From Bosea sp. BIWAKO-01 (GTDB lineage Bacteria; Pseudomonadota; Alphaproteobacteria; Rhizobiales; Beijerinckiaceae): a DNA stretch of 64,000 nucleotides. The notes beneath the pieces are model-generated. The model saw nothing but the letters and a program-made list of their open reading frames with translations. It ran no database searches and was not told the DNA's origin. Every line of letters begins with the position of its first letter. The first letter of the stretch is position 1. Positions 34,181 through 41,888 of this stretch are shown one piece after another. The DNA lies in assembly GCF_001748145.1 (NCBI RefSeq), contig NZ_BCQA01000001.1, positions 3,064,501 to 3,128,500 on the forward strand, read 5' to 3'. A program made the position numbers and the translations under genes.

Positions 34181-35605
34181 ATGGCGACGGGGTTGAGGTC
34201 TTCGCTTGGGACAAGGGGGCTGCTCGTCGCTGCCGGGCTGCTGTTCTTGCCGGCGCTCGCGCAGGCTCAGCCGCAAGCTGCGGCGAATCCGCAGCTTGCG
34301 GTGGCGCAGTCTGCCTTCGACGCCCTGCCCGATGCCGAACGCAGGGCGATCCAGAACGACCTGATCTGGGCAGGGCATTTCAACGGCGCGGTCAGCGGTT
34401 CCTACGGGCCTTTGACCTTTCGTGGCATCAACGCGCTGAAGGCCGGTTCGCACGGCGCACCGGACGGAATCCTGACGCCCGTCGAGCGTCGGGCCCTGGC
34501 GCAGGCGGCGGGGGCCGCGCGCGAGGCGGCGGGCTTTCGCGTCATCACGGACGAACGCACCGGCATACGCATCGGCATTCCGACCAAGCTGCTGCCGCGC
34601 CGCGAGGCGACAGCGACCGGAGGTGGCCGCTGGCAGAGCGAGGACGGAAGGGTGACGCTCGATACGAGCAGCGCACCGGCAGGCGACACGCTGGAGGCGC
34701 TCTTCGAGAAGGCTACGAGCACAGCCGTTCCCGGCCGTAAGATAACCTACAAGCTGCTGCGGCCGGATTTCTTCGTGGTCACCGGCGAGACACCCACGGG
34801 CCGGTTCTACCGACGCCTGTCGGCAGGACCGGCTGGCCTTCGCGGTTTCTCGATGGGCTACGACAAGGCTCTGGCGCCAAGCGTCGACAAGCTCGTCATC
34901 GCCATTGCCAGCAGCTTCGAACCCTTTCCGACCGGGCCTGCGCCTGCGACGGCGGGTCCTGCTGTCGCGAGCGCGTCGACGCCGGGCGCGGCACCTGCGG
35001 TCGTGGTCGCGGCAAGGCCGACGGAGCGGTTTGGCGTCGGCCTCGCTGTTTCGGACAAACTCGTCCTGACGGCGTCAGCGGCGATCGACACCTGCAAATC
35101 GCTCAAGGTTTCCGGCCGGGCGGCGCGGCTGCGCATCAGGGATGATGCGAGCGGCCTTGCCTTGCTGGATGTCGACGGCGCCGCGGCCGGGGCTCCGCCA
35201 GGCCTTCGGAGTGAGGCGCTGGGGGCGCAGGAGAGCATCGTGCTGTTGGCCTTCAGCGATTCCGGCGGGCAGCGCACGGCGATGGCCCTGCCTGGACAAT
35301 CCGTGCGTCTCGGCCCGGGCGAGGCCGTGTTCGCGCCGCTTCAACCCGGTCAAGCCGGCAGCCCGGTCTTCGATCGCCAGGGTCGCCTTGCCGGACTGGT
35401 GACGGCCAACCCGTCGGACAAGGTGCTGATTGCCGGCGTCGCGCCGCAACGCGCCTACGCGGTTGCCGGCGCGGCTGCCATGCAGGCGGTGCTGGGCAAG
35501 GCAGGCGTGACGCTTCAGGCGGTGCCGTCCGGGCCGGAGATCAGCACCGGCGCGGTTGTCGAGAAGGTCGGAAAGGTCGCATTGCCCGTTGCATGCGGAG
35601 TGTGA
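34181..35605 (+). CDS. Exported protein with degenerate trypsin-like domain (triad lost)
   Basis: A 474-residue protein with a signal peptide (residues 1 to about 30, ending AQAQ) and a peptidoglycan-binding-like helical segment (about 42-110, with AIQNDLIWAGHFNGAVSGSY). A middle domain (120-245) and an Ala/Pro linker lead to a C-terminal trypsin/HtrA-like beta-barrel (about 283-440). All three catalytic positions are changed. The His motif reads LTASAA (Ala300), the Asp motif SGLALL (Gly325) and the Ser motif QPGQAGSP (Ala392). It is therefore probably a non-catalytic binding protein in the periplasm. GGGGAG ahead of the ATG at 34181 fixes the start; the open frame further up lacks a signal. 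Confidence 0.82.
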   Translation: MATGLRSSLGTRGLLVAAGLLFLPALAQAQPQAAANPQLAVAQSAFDALPDAERRAIQNDLIWAGHFNGAVSGSYGPLTFRGINALKAGSHGAPDGILTPVERRALAQAAGAAREAAGFRVITDERTGIRIGIPTKLLPRREATATGGGRWQSEDGRVTLDTSSAPAGDTLEALFEKATSTAVPGRKITYKLLRPDFFVVTGETPTGRFYRRLSAGPAGLRGFSMGYDKALAPSVDKLVIAIASSFEPFPTGPAPATAGPAVASASTPGAAPAVVVAARPTERFGVGLAVSDKLVLTASAAIDTCKSLKVSGRAARLRIRDDASGLALLDVDGAAAGAPPGLRSEALGAQESIVLLAFSDSGGQRTAMALPGQSVRLGPGEAVFAPLQPGQAGSPVFDRQGRLAGLVTANPSDKVLIAGVAPQRAYAVAGAAAMQAVLGKAGVTLQAVPSGPEISTGAVVEKVGKVALPVACGV

Positions 35606-35733
35606 ATCGACCTTCAAAGAGCAGTTGTTTCCGTTACGACAATCGGCTCAGATAGCGTTGGACTGACAAGGGAGCCCCGCACCCGCGGAGAAGCATCCCG
35701 GAACTAAATCGATTAAGCGGAGGGAACGCTGGA

Positions 35734-36729
35734 ATGACCGACAGCATCAGCAGACGTAAGCTTTTGAAGGGCGCGGCAGCCGCAGGTGCGGCAGGCCTGA
35801 TCGTCAAGCCGGCCATCGCACAGGCGCAATGGCCCAGTCGCCCCCTGACGATGATCTGCCCATGGGGCGCAGGCGGCGGCACGGACGCGACGGCGCGCAT
35901 CGTCGCCTCACTTCTGGAGAAGGATCTCGGCCAACCCTGCAATGTCGTCAACCGCACCGGCGGTTCGGGTGTCGTCGGTCATTCGGCGATCGCGACGGCA
36001 GCTCCCGACGGCTACAATATCGGCATGCTGACGGTCGAGATCTCGATGATGCATCATCAGGGGCTCACCGATCTCACGCCGGCAAGCTACACTGCGCTCG
36101 CCCTGATGAACGAGGATCCGCCAGGCGTGCAGGTCAGCGCCTCGAGCCCGCACAAGGACATCAAGGCTCTCGCCGAGGCCATCAAGGCCGCGCCTCCCGG
36201 CAAGCTCAAGGCTTCGGGCACCGGCCAGGGCGGCATCTGGCATCTTGCGCTGGTCGGCTGGCTGGTCGCGATGGGCCTGAAGCCCGATCATGTCGCCTGG
36301 GTCCCGTCGAACGGTGCGGCGCCGGGCATGCAGGACCTCGCGGCCGGCGGCATCGACATCGTCACCTGCTCGGTGCCGGAAGCCCGGGCCATGATCGATG
36401 CCGGCAAGGCGAAATCGCTGGCCATCATGTCGACCGAGCGCAATCCGCAGTTCAAGGACGTCCCGACGCTGAACGAGACGCTCGGCATCAACTACTCCGT
36501 CGGCGCCTGGCGCGGCATCGGCGCGCCCAAGGGCCTGCCGGCCGATATCCAGGGCAAGCTCGCCGCCGCCCTGAAGAAGGCCTTCGACTCCAAGGAGTAC
36601 AAGGACTTCATGAACGCCCGGGGCTTCGGCATGAAGTTCGCCGATCCGGCGGGCTTCGCCTCGTTCATGGCCGAAGGCGACAAGGCGATGGCGTCCGCGA
36701 TGAAGGCGGCGGGCCTGGCCAAGGCCTGA
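35734..36729 (+). CDS. tctC: Tripartite tricarboxylate transporter substrate-binding protein (TctC/Bug family)
   Basis: A 331-residue periplasmic binding protein of the Bug family. The N-terminus SRRKLLKGAAAAG resembles a twin-arginine signal, cleaved near AIAQA. The mature part has the family blocks WPSRPLTMICPWGAGGGTDA, GTGQGGIWHLALVGW and PTLNETLG. Bug proteins bind carboxylates and other small acids. It is followed by tctB and tctA, the complete TTT transporter. A good GGAGGG ribosome binding site precedes the ATG. Nearby catabolic genes suggest a dicarboxylate or related acid as ligand (inference). Confidence 0.93.
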   Translation: MTDSISRRKLLKGAAAAGAAGLIVKPAIAQAQWPSRPLTMICPWGAGGGTDATARIVASLLEKDLGQPCNVVNRTGGSGVVGHSAIATAAPDGYNIGMLTVEISMMHHQGLTDLTPASYTALALMNEDPPGVQVSASSPHKDIKALAEAIKAAPPGKLKASGTGQGGIWHLALVGWLVAMGLKPDHVAWVPSNGAAPGMQDLAAGGIDIVTCSVPEARAMIDAGKAKSLAIMSTERNPQFKDVPTLNETLGINYSVGAWRGIGAPKGLPADIQGKLAAALKKAFDSKEYKDFMNARGFGMKFADPAGFASFMAEGDKAMASAMKAAGLAKA

Positions 36730-36745
36730 TCTGCCGGTGCGAGAT

Positions 36746-36773
36746 GCCGGAGTTGCTACGCAGCAGCTCCGGC
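36746..36773 (+). promoter_or_regulatory. Intercistronic stem-loop between tctC and tctB
   Basis: A 12-bp stem (GCCGGAGTTGCT with AGCAGCTCCGGC, one G-U pair) closes on a 4-base loop, starting 17 bases after the tctC stop. It overlaps an in-frame ATG at 36744. Such structures commonly protect the 3' end of a binding-protein message and reduce read-through, giving more TctC than TctB or TctA. Confidence 0.7.
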
Positions 36774-36812
36774 TTTCGCAGTCCCGATTTCCTTTCTCGT
36801 CGAGAATTCGTT

Positions 36813-37307
36813 GTGACGCCACTTGCTGATCGCGTGTCGGGCTCCGCCATCGCCTTTCTGGGAGCCTGCGCATTCTTCTATGGGTCGAAACTGCCCCCGG
36901 TTCCCGGGCAGCAGGTCGGTCCCTCCGCCTTTCCCATGGTGGTCGGCACCGGGCTTGCTGTGTGCGGGGCGCTGATCGTGTTTGGTGTCGGGCGCCATTT
37001 CGAGGATGTGGCGGAGGCGGATGTGGCCAGCCATTCCGCGCCTGAAGATCTGATTCAGCCGCCGGCCTGGCGGGCATGGCTCGCCCTGCTGCCGCCGGCT
37101 CTGCTGATGTTCTACGCGCTGTTCTCCGAGACGCTCGGCTTCCTGCCGACCGCGGCAATCATGGTCGTGATCATGTCGACGGCTTTCGGCGCGAAACCGA
37201 AGCTCTCGATCCCGCTCGCGCTGATCGCGCCCTTCGTCATCAACCTGATCTTCCTGAAGCTGCTGCGGGTGCCCTTGCCCGATGGCCTGCTGCCATTTCC
37301 GTGGTGA
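36813..37307 (+). CDS. tctB: Tripartite tricarboxylate transporter small membrane subunit TctB
   Basis: A 164-residue membrane protein with about four hydrophobic segments (near residues 10-25, 45-65, 90-110 and 115-150), typical of the poorly conserved TctB family. The start is set at GTG 36813 (VTPLADRVSGSAIAFLG), after the intercistronic hairpin. An ATG at 36744 would place the hairpin inside the coding region. It ends five bases before tctA. Confidence 0.82.
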   Translation: MTPLADRVSGSAIAFLGACAFFYGSKLPPVPGQQVGPSAFPMVVGTGLAVCGALIVFGVGRHFEDVAEADVASHSAPEDLIQPPAWRAWLALLPPALLMFYALFSETLGFLPTAAIMVVIMSTAFGAKPKLSIPLALIAPFVINLIFLKLLRVPLPDGLLPFPW

Positions 37308-37311
37308 GCCG

Positions 37312-38814
37312 ATGAACACGATCATTCAGGCTTTCGGGCTTGTCTTTGCGCCGGACGTTCTCATCGCGATCTTCGCATCGGCAGTTTACGGGCTGGTCGT
37401 CGGCTCCTTGCCCGGCCTTTCCGCGACAATGGCCACGGCGCTGCTGGTGCCCGTGACCTTCTATCTCTCGCCGATCGCCGCGATCGCGACGATCATCACC
37501 GCCTCGGCGATGGCAATCTTCTCAGGCGACATTCCAGGCTGCCTGCTGCGCATCCCCGGAACGCCGGCGTCCGCCGCCTACACGGATGAAGCCTATGCGA
37601 TGACGCGCAAGGGGCAGGCGGAGACGGCGCTCGGCATCTGCCTGTGGTTCTCCGCGCTCGGCGGCATCGCGGGCACGCTCTCGCTGATGGTGCTTGCGCC
37701 TATCCTGGCCGAGTTCGCGCTGTCGTTCTCGACCTACGAAAATTTCTGGCTCGCGATGCTCGGCCTGATGTGCGCGACGCTGGTCGCGCGCTCCTCGCCG
37801 ATCAAGGCAATCGCGGCGATGCTGCTCGGGCTGCTGATCACCTGTATCGGCATCGACAATCCAGGCGGCGTCGCGCGCTTCACCTTCGGCTCGACGGATC
37901 TTCTCGGGGGCATCGAGCCGATTCCAGCGCTTGTCGGTGTCTTCGCGCTGGCGGAGGTCATGCGCGCCCTCAGCGAGCGCGAACCGCCGAAGCTCGAGCA
38001 TCGGCGTCTGGGCAGCATCCTGAAGGGCCAGATCGCGCTGACCAAGGAATATCCGAAGCAGCAGACGCGCGGGAACATCGTCGGCATCATCATCGGCGTT
38101 CTGCCGGGGGCTGGTGCCGACATGGCGGCCTGGGTCAGCTACGCGATGTCGAAGCGCTTTTCCAAGACTCCCGAGAAGTTCGGAACGGGGCATCCCGAAG
38201 GGTTGATCGAGGCCGGCGCGAGCAACAATGCGAGCCTGGCTTCGGGCTGGGTGCCGGCGCTGCTCTTCGGTATTCCCGGGGACACGATCACGGCGATTGC
38301 GATCGGCGTGCTCTACATGAAGGGGCTCAACCCCGGCCCGACCCTGTTCACCGAACAGGCTTCGAGCATGTACGCGCTCTACATCATCTTCCTGCTCGGC
38401 AACATCATCATGATTCCGCTGGGGATCGTCATGATCCGGCTAGCGAGCCGCGTCGTCGGCGCTCCGCGCTCGGCAGTGATGCCGGTGATCATGATCTTCT
38501 GCGCGGTCGGCGCTTTCGCCACAGCCGGCAACAACCTGTTTGCGGTCTGGTGCGTCGCGATCTTCGGCCTGATCGGCTTCGTGATGGAGAAAAACGGCTA
38601 TCCGGTTGCAGCCCTGGTGCTGGGCATCGTCATGGGGACGATGGTCGAGCAGAGTTTCGTGACCTCGCTGATCAAGTCGGATGGCAGCATCCTGCCCTTC
38701 TTCAATCGCCCGGTCTCGATCGTGCTCTCCTCTATGACCATTGCCGCCCTGCTCTGGCCGGTGCTGATGTGGTCGATGGAAAAGCTGCGGACGAGGCGAG
38801 CCGTCGCCGCGTAG
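37312..38814 (+). CDS. tctA: Tripartite tricarboxylate transporter large permease TctA
   Basis: A 500-residue inner-membrane permease with about 12 hydrophobic segments. It has the family signature GSLPGLSATMATALLVP near the N-terminus and a second repeat, IIGVLPGAGADMAAWVSYA. It forms the membrane channel with TctB, and TctC delivers the substrate. It converges on the CoA-transferase gene with only nine bases between the stops, tying the transporter to the catabolic island. Confidence 0.95.
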   Translation: MNTIIQAFGLVFAPDVLIAIFASAVYGLVVGSLPGLSATMATALLVPVTFYLSPIAAIATIITASAMAIFSGDIPGCLLRIPGTPASAAYTDEAYAMTRKGQAETALGICLWFSALGGIAGTLSLMVLAPILAEFALSFSTYENFWLAMLGLMCATLVARSSPIKAIAAMLLGLLITCIGIDNPGGVARFTFGSTDLLGGIEPIPALVGVFALAEVMRALSEREPPKLEHRRLGSILKGQIALTKEYPKQQTRGNIVGIIIGVLPGAGADMAAWVSYAMSKRFSKTPEKFGTGHPEGLIEAGASNNASLASGWVPALLFGIPGDTITAIAIGVLYMKGLNPGPTLFTEQASSMYALYIIFLLGNIIMIPLGIVMIRLASRVVGAPRSAVMPVIMIFCAVGAFATAGNNLFAVWCVAIFGLIGFVMEKNGYPVAALVLGIVMGTMVEQSFVTSLIKSDGSILPFFNRPVSIVLSSMTIAALLWPVLMWSMEKLRTRRAVAA

Positions 38815-38823
38815 CGCCGGGCG

Positions 38824-40026
38824 TCAGGCGATCACGTCGCGCGCTTTCAAGGCATCCAGGCGCTCGGCCGGCAGGCCGAGTTCGTCCTTGAGTACCGTCC
38901 AGGTATCACGACCCAATGCCGGTGGCATATGGCGCACCGGCAGCCGTTCGCCGTCGAGGCGGTAGGGCGGGGCGAGCACGGCCGGTGCACCGGCATTGTC
39001 CCCATCCTCCACCAGCATGCCGGCCTGGCCGGCCCGCTCCGAGCGCAGGGCGCGGTTGAGACCGAGCACTTCGCCGCAGGGGATGCCGTTCGCCGCCAGT
39101 TTGGCGAGCAGTTCGGCGCGCGGGCGGGCGCGCAACTCAGCCTCGATGAGCGGCAGCAATTCCGATCGGTGGATTGTGCGCTGGAGGTTGGTGGCGTAGC
39201 GCGGGTTCTCGGCAAGGTCGACCCGGTCGATCACCGCGCGGCAGAAGCGATCATACTGAGCATTGTTTCCGACGGTGAGGACGAGCGCGCCGTCCGCCGC
39301 GTCGAAGACGCCATAGGGCACGATCGAGGGATGTGCGTTGCCGTAGCGCGGTGGATCCTCACCGAGCGCCAGGGCCTCCAACCCGTAATAGGAGGTGACC
39401 GAGAGCCCGCAATCGAACAGTGCCATCTCGACATGCCTGCCCTTGCCGGTTCGTCCACGCTGGACGAGGGCCGCGAGCACGGCCTGGGCCGCATATTGGC
39501 CGGTGAAGAGATCGGCGATCGCGACGCCGAATTTCAGCGGAGGCTGGTCGTCATTGCCGTTCATGGCCATGAGGCCGGATTCGCCCTGGATGACGAGATC
39601 ATAGCCGGGTCGTGCCGCTTCCGGTCCTGCGGAGCCGTAGCCGGCAATGGAGCAGTAGATCAGGCCGGGGTTCTCGGCGTTGAGCGCGGCATAGCCAAGG
39701 CCGAGCTTGTCGGCGCCGCCGGTCTTGAAATTCTGGATCAGCACATCGCTCTTGCGCGCGAGCTCGAGGACGATGGCGAGCCCGTCGGGCTGGCCGAGAT
39801 CGATCCCGATCGAACGCTTGTTGCGGTTGACGCTGTTGAAATAGCAGGTGTTGCGCTCGCCGAGCCGCATGCCCCAGTCACGCGTATCGTCGCCGCGTTG
39901 GGGATGTTCGACCTTGATGACGTCGGCGCCGAGATCGGCCAGGACCTGGCCGCACCAGGGGCCGGCGAGGATGCGCGAGAGATCGAGCACGCGAATGCCG
40001 GTGAGGGGAAGGTCGGAAGCGATCAC
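38824..40026 (-). CDS. CaiB/BaiF family CoA-transferase
   Basis: A 400-residue family III CoA-transferase. The N-terminal block VLDLSRILAGPWCGQVLADLG and the active-site region EMALFDCGLSV (the Asp being the usual CoA-accepting residue) are clear. The enzyme moves CoA between carboxylic acids, for example from succinyl-CoA to a dicarboxylate. It is the last gene of the leftward echA-iclR-caiB unit and overlaps iclR by four bases. A role in activating the acid imported by TctABC is likely but unproven. Confidence 0.92.
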   Translation of the reverse strand: MIASDLPLTGIRVLDLSRILAGPWCGQVLADLGADVIKVEHPQRGDDTRDWGMRLGERNTCYFNSVNRNKRSIGIDLGQPDGLAIVLELARKSDVLIQNFKTGGADKLGLGYAALNAENPGLIYCSIAGYGSAGPEAARPGYDLVIQGESGLMAMNGNDDQPPLKFGVAIADLFTGQYAAQAVLAALVQRGRTGKGRHVEMALFDCGLSVTSYYGLEALALGEDPPRYGNAHPSIVPYGVFDAADGALVLTVGNNAQYDRFCRAVIDRVDLAENPRYATNLQRTIHRSELLPLIEAELRARPRAELLAKLAANGIPCGEVLGLNRALRSERAGQAGMLVEDGDNAGAPAVLAPPYRLDGERLPVRHMPPALGRDTWTVLKDELGLPAERLDALKARDVIA

Positions 40027-40835
40027 GGACCCATCACTCCTTCAAGGCTGGCTGCCAACCGGATCAGGCGCGGCCGGACGTCCTCGAGCAGGAAGGCGGG
40101 ATCGAGGATGACGGTCGGTGCGCCGCAGTTGATCGTCATCGGGGGCAGGCCGCCACCGGGGCGGAAGGCCACGGCGATCGCGCTCACCGTCGGTTGCCAG
40201 TCGCCGAAGGAGCGGACGCAACCTGTCATGCGATACTCCTCGAGCGCTTGTTCGATGCCGTCGCGCAGGTCCGGCCACGCGACCTCATCGACGGAGCGGA
40301 AGTCGTCCATGATGCCCTGGCGCTCGGCTGCGTCGCAGGCCGCGAGATAGGCACGCCCCATGGCGCTGCGCGCCATCGAGATGCGCGACCCGGTATCGAT
40401 GTTGAGCGCGATCGCGACCTCGCCCCGGCAGCACTCGATATAGCGCATGCTGAGCCGGTCACGGACGCCGAGGCCGACAGAAGCCCTGGCGAAATCAGCG
40501 AGGTCCTGCATGCCCGGCCGGGCGATCTGGCGGACATCGAGCCCGGCAAGCGCGGTTGCGCCGAGTGCGAGCAGCGCGGTGCCAAGCCGGTATGCCCCGC
40601 TATGGGGGACATGATGGAGATAGCCGAGCTTGGTCAGCGTATAGGTCAGCCGCGAAACGGTGGAGCGGGCCAGCCCGCAGCGTGCCGCGATTTCGGAGTT
40701 GGCGAGCGCATCCTCGTTGCGCTTGAAGCAGGCGAGAACATCGAGCCCGCGCGCCAGGGAGGTGACGAAATGCCGGTCCTCCTTCGGGCCGGCCGGTTCG
40801 CCGCGTTCGGGGGGGTCCGACAGCTGCGCTGCCAT
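40023..40835 (-). CDS. IclR-family transcriptional regulator
   Basis: A 270-residue regulator with an N-terminal winged helix-turn-helix (residues about 46-73, ANSEIAARCGLARSTVSRL) and a C-terminal IclR effector-binding domain (GLGVRDRLSMRYIECCRG, and later AFRPGGGLPPMTINCGAP). IclR proteins sense small acids, and many control aromatic or dicarboxylate catabolism. It sits between echA and caiB in one operon. It is the best candidate to bind the palindromes at 41747 and 41851 between echA and the pim-like operon. Confidence 0.93.
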   Translation of the reverse strand: MAAQLSDPPERGEPAGPKEDRHFVTSLARGLDVLACFKRNEDALANSEIAARCGLARSTVSRLTYTLTKLGYLHHVPHSGAYRLGTALLALGATALAGLDVRQIARPGMQDLADFARASVGLGVRDRLSMRYIECCRGEVAIALNIDTGSRISMARSAMGRAYLAACDAAERQGIMDDFRSVDEVAWPDLRDGIEQALEEYRMTGCVRSFGDWQPTVSAIAVAFRPGGGLPPMTINCGAPTVILDPAFLLEDVRPRLIRLAASLEGVMGP

Positions 40836-40839
40836 AGCC

Positions 40840-41586
40840 TCAACGTTTCATCAGGAATGCGGCGAAAGCGGCCTGCGCCTCGGCCGAGACCAGGCGTTCG
40901 CCGAAATGCCTGGCTTCGAGCGCGATCGTTTCGGCGACGGCGGCTGCATTGCCGCGCTTCAGCAGCATTTTTGTCAGGGCGACCGATTGCGGCGGCAGGG
41001 CGGCGAGCGCGCGTGCCTTGTCGAGAGCGGTCGAGAGCGCTTCGCCTTCCGCCACCACAGCATTGAGGAGGCCCGCTTCGGCGGCCGTCTCCGGGGGAAA
41101 GGCCTCACCCAGCATCAGCAGTTCCGCGGCGCGTTTGCTGCCGGCGACCATCGGGAGGAGATGGCTCGATCCACCTTCGGGGCAGAGCCCGAGCGTGACG
41201 AAGGGCAGGCGGAAGCTGGCGCTGCGTCCGGCGAAGGCAAGGTCGCAATGCAACAGCATGGTGGTGCCGATGCCGACGGCGAAGCCCTCGACGGCAGCGA
41301 TGATCGGCTTCTTGGCTGTCGAGATCGTCGTCAGAAAATCGATGGCGATGCGCGGACCGTCGCCGGAGGCGGCGGCGAAATCCTTGATGTCGTTGCCGCT
41401 GGTGAAGCACCCGGCCGCCCCGGTGATCACCAGCGCGCGAACAGTCTCATCGGCTTCGCCGGCTGCGATGGCCGCGATCAATCCACCATAGGTCGCACGG
41501 TCCAGCGCGTTGCGCCGATCAGGCCGGTTGATGGTGATCTGCAGGACGCCAGGAGAGGGGCTTTGAGTCAGAACGGTCTCGGTCAT
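40840..41586 (-). CDS. Enoyl-CoA hydratase/isomerase family protein
   Basis: A 248-residue crotonase-fold enzyme. It has an N-terminal [17 protein letters not shown], an oxyanion-hole region [13 protein letters not shown], then [20 protein letters not shown] and [15 protein letters not shown]. The family hydrates or isomerises enoyl-CoA thioesters. The start at 41586 is preceded by AAGGA; an open extension upstream runs through the promoter region. It is the first gene of the leftward unit and may supply the extra hydratase or isomerase step of the pathway (a PimE-like role is possible). Confidence 0.9.
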   Translation of the reverse strand: MTETVLTQSPSPGVLQITINRPDRRNALDRATYGGLIAAIAAGEADETVRALVITGAAGCFTSGNDIKDFAAASGDGPRIAIDFLTTISTAKKPIIAAVEGFAVGIGTTMLLHCDLAFAGRSASFRLPFVTLGLCPEGGSSHLLPMVAGSKRAAELLMLGEAFPPETAAEAGLLNAVVAEGEALSTALDKARALAALPPQSVALTKMLLKRGNAAAVAETIALEARHFGERLVSAEAQAAFAAFLMKR

Positions 41587-41746
41587 TCCTTGCCTGTCCT
41601 TCTCGATCGTCACGCGATCCCAGCAGTGCTGTTCCACCTGTCGAAAGGCCGCACGGCGATGCTGGATTCGCAGTAGCGATCCGCCTAGCGTCAATGGCTG
41701 CAAGGCATGGCATGCGGCTTCCGCGGTGGTCAAGCTGCGGGCACCC

Positions 41747-41763
41747 ATTCCGCAATGCAGTTT
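41747..41763. promoter_or_regulatory. Second, degenerate copy of the ATTCTGCAATGCAGAAT palindrome
   Basis: ATTCCGCAATGCAGTTT matches the palindrome at 41851 at 14 of 17 positions. It lies 161 bases upstream of the echA start and about 104 bases from the perfect copy, so the two could be bridged by a dimeric or tetrameric regulator. Confidence 0.5.
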
Positions 41764-41850
41764 TCGTTTTGGCGCTCGATCGACGTTGATCTGTAAATTC
41801 TTGACAAGGAACGCCGCGTCATCTCTCTAATCCGAGAGCTGCAGTACCTA

Positions 41851-41867
41851 ATTCTGCAATGCAGAAT
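41851..41867. promoter_or_regulatory. Perfect palindrome, candidate IclR-type operator upstream of pimF
   Basis: ATTCTGC-AAT-GCAGAAT is a perfect 7-bp inverted repeat with a 3-base centre, the size and symmetry typical of IclR-family sites. It lies 21 bases ahead of the pimF start, inside the 302-base divergent region between echA and pimF. The rest of that region holds no gene. Confidence 0.6.
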
Positions 41868-41888
41868 GAAATCGTGAGGAACATGCCC

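Noticed and set aside
36744..36812. ATG start for tctB at 36744
   Set aside because: It would place a strong intercistronic hairpin in the coding region and add a non-family N-terminus; GTG 36813 fits better.
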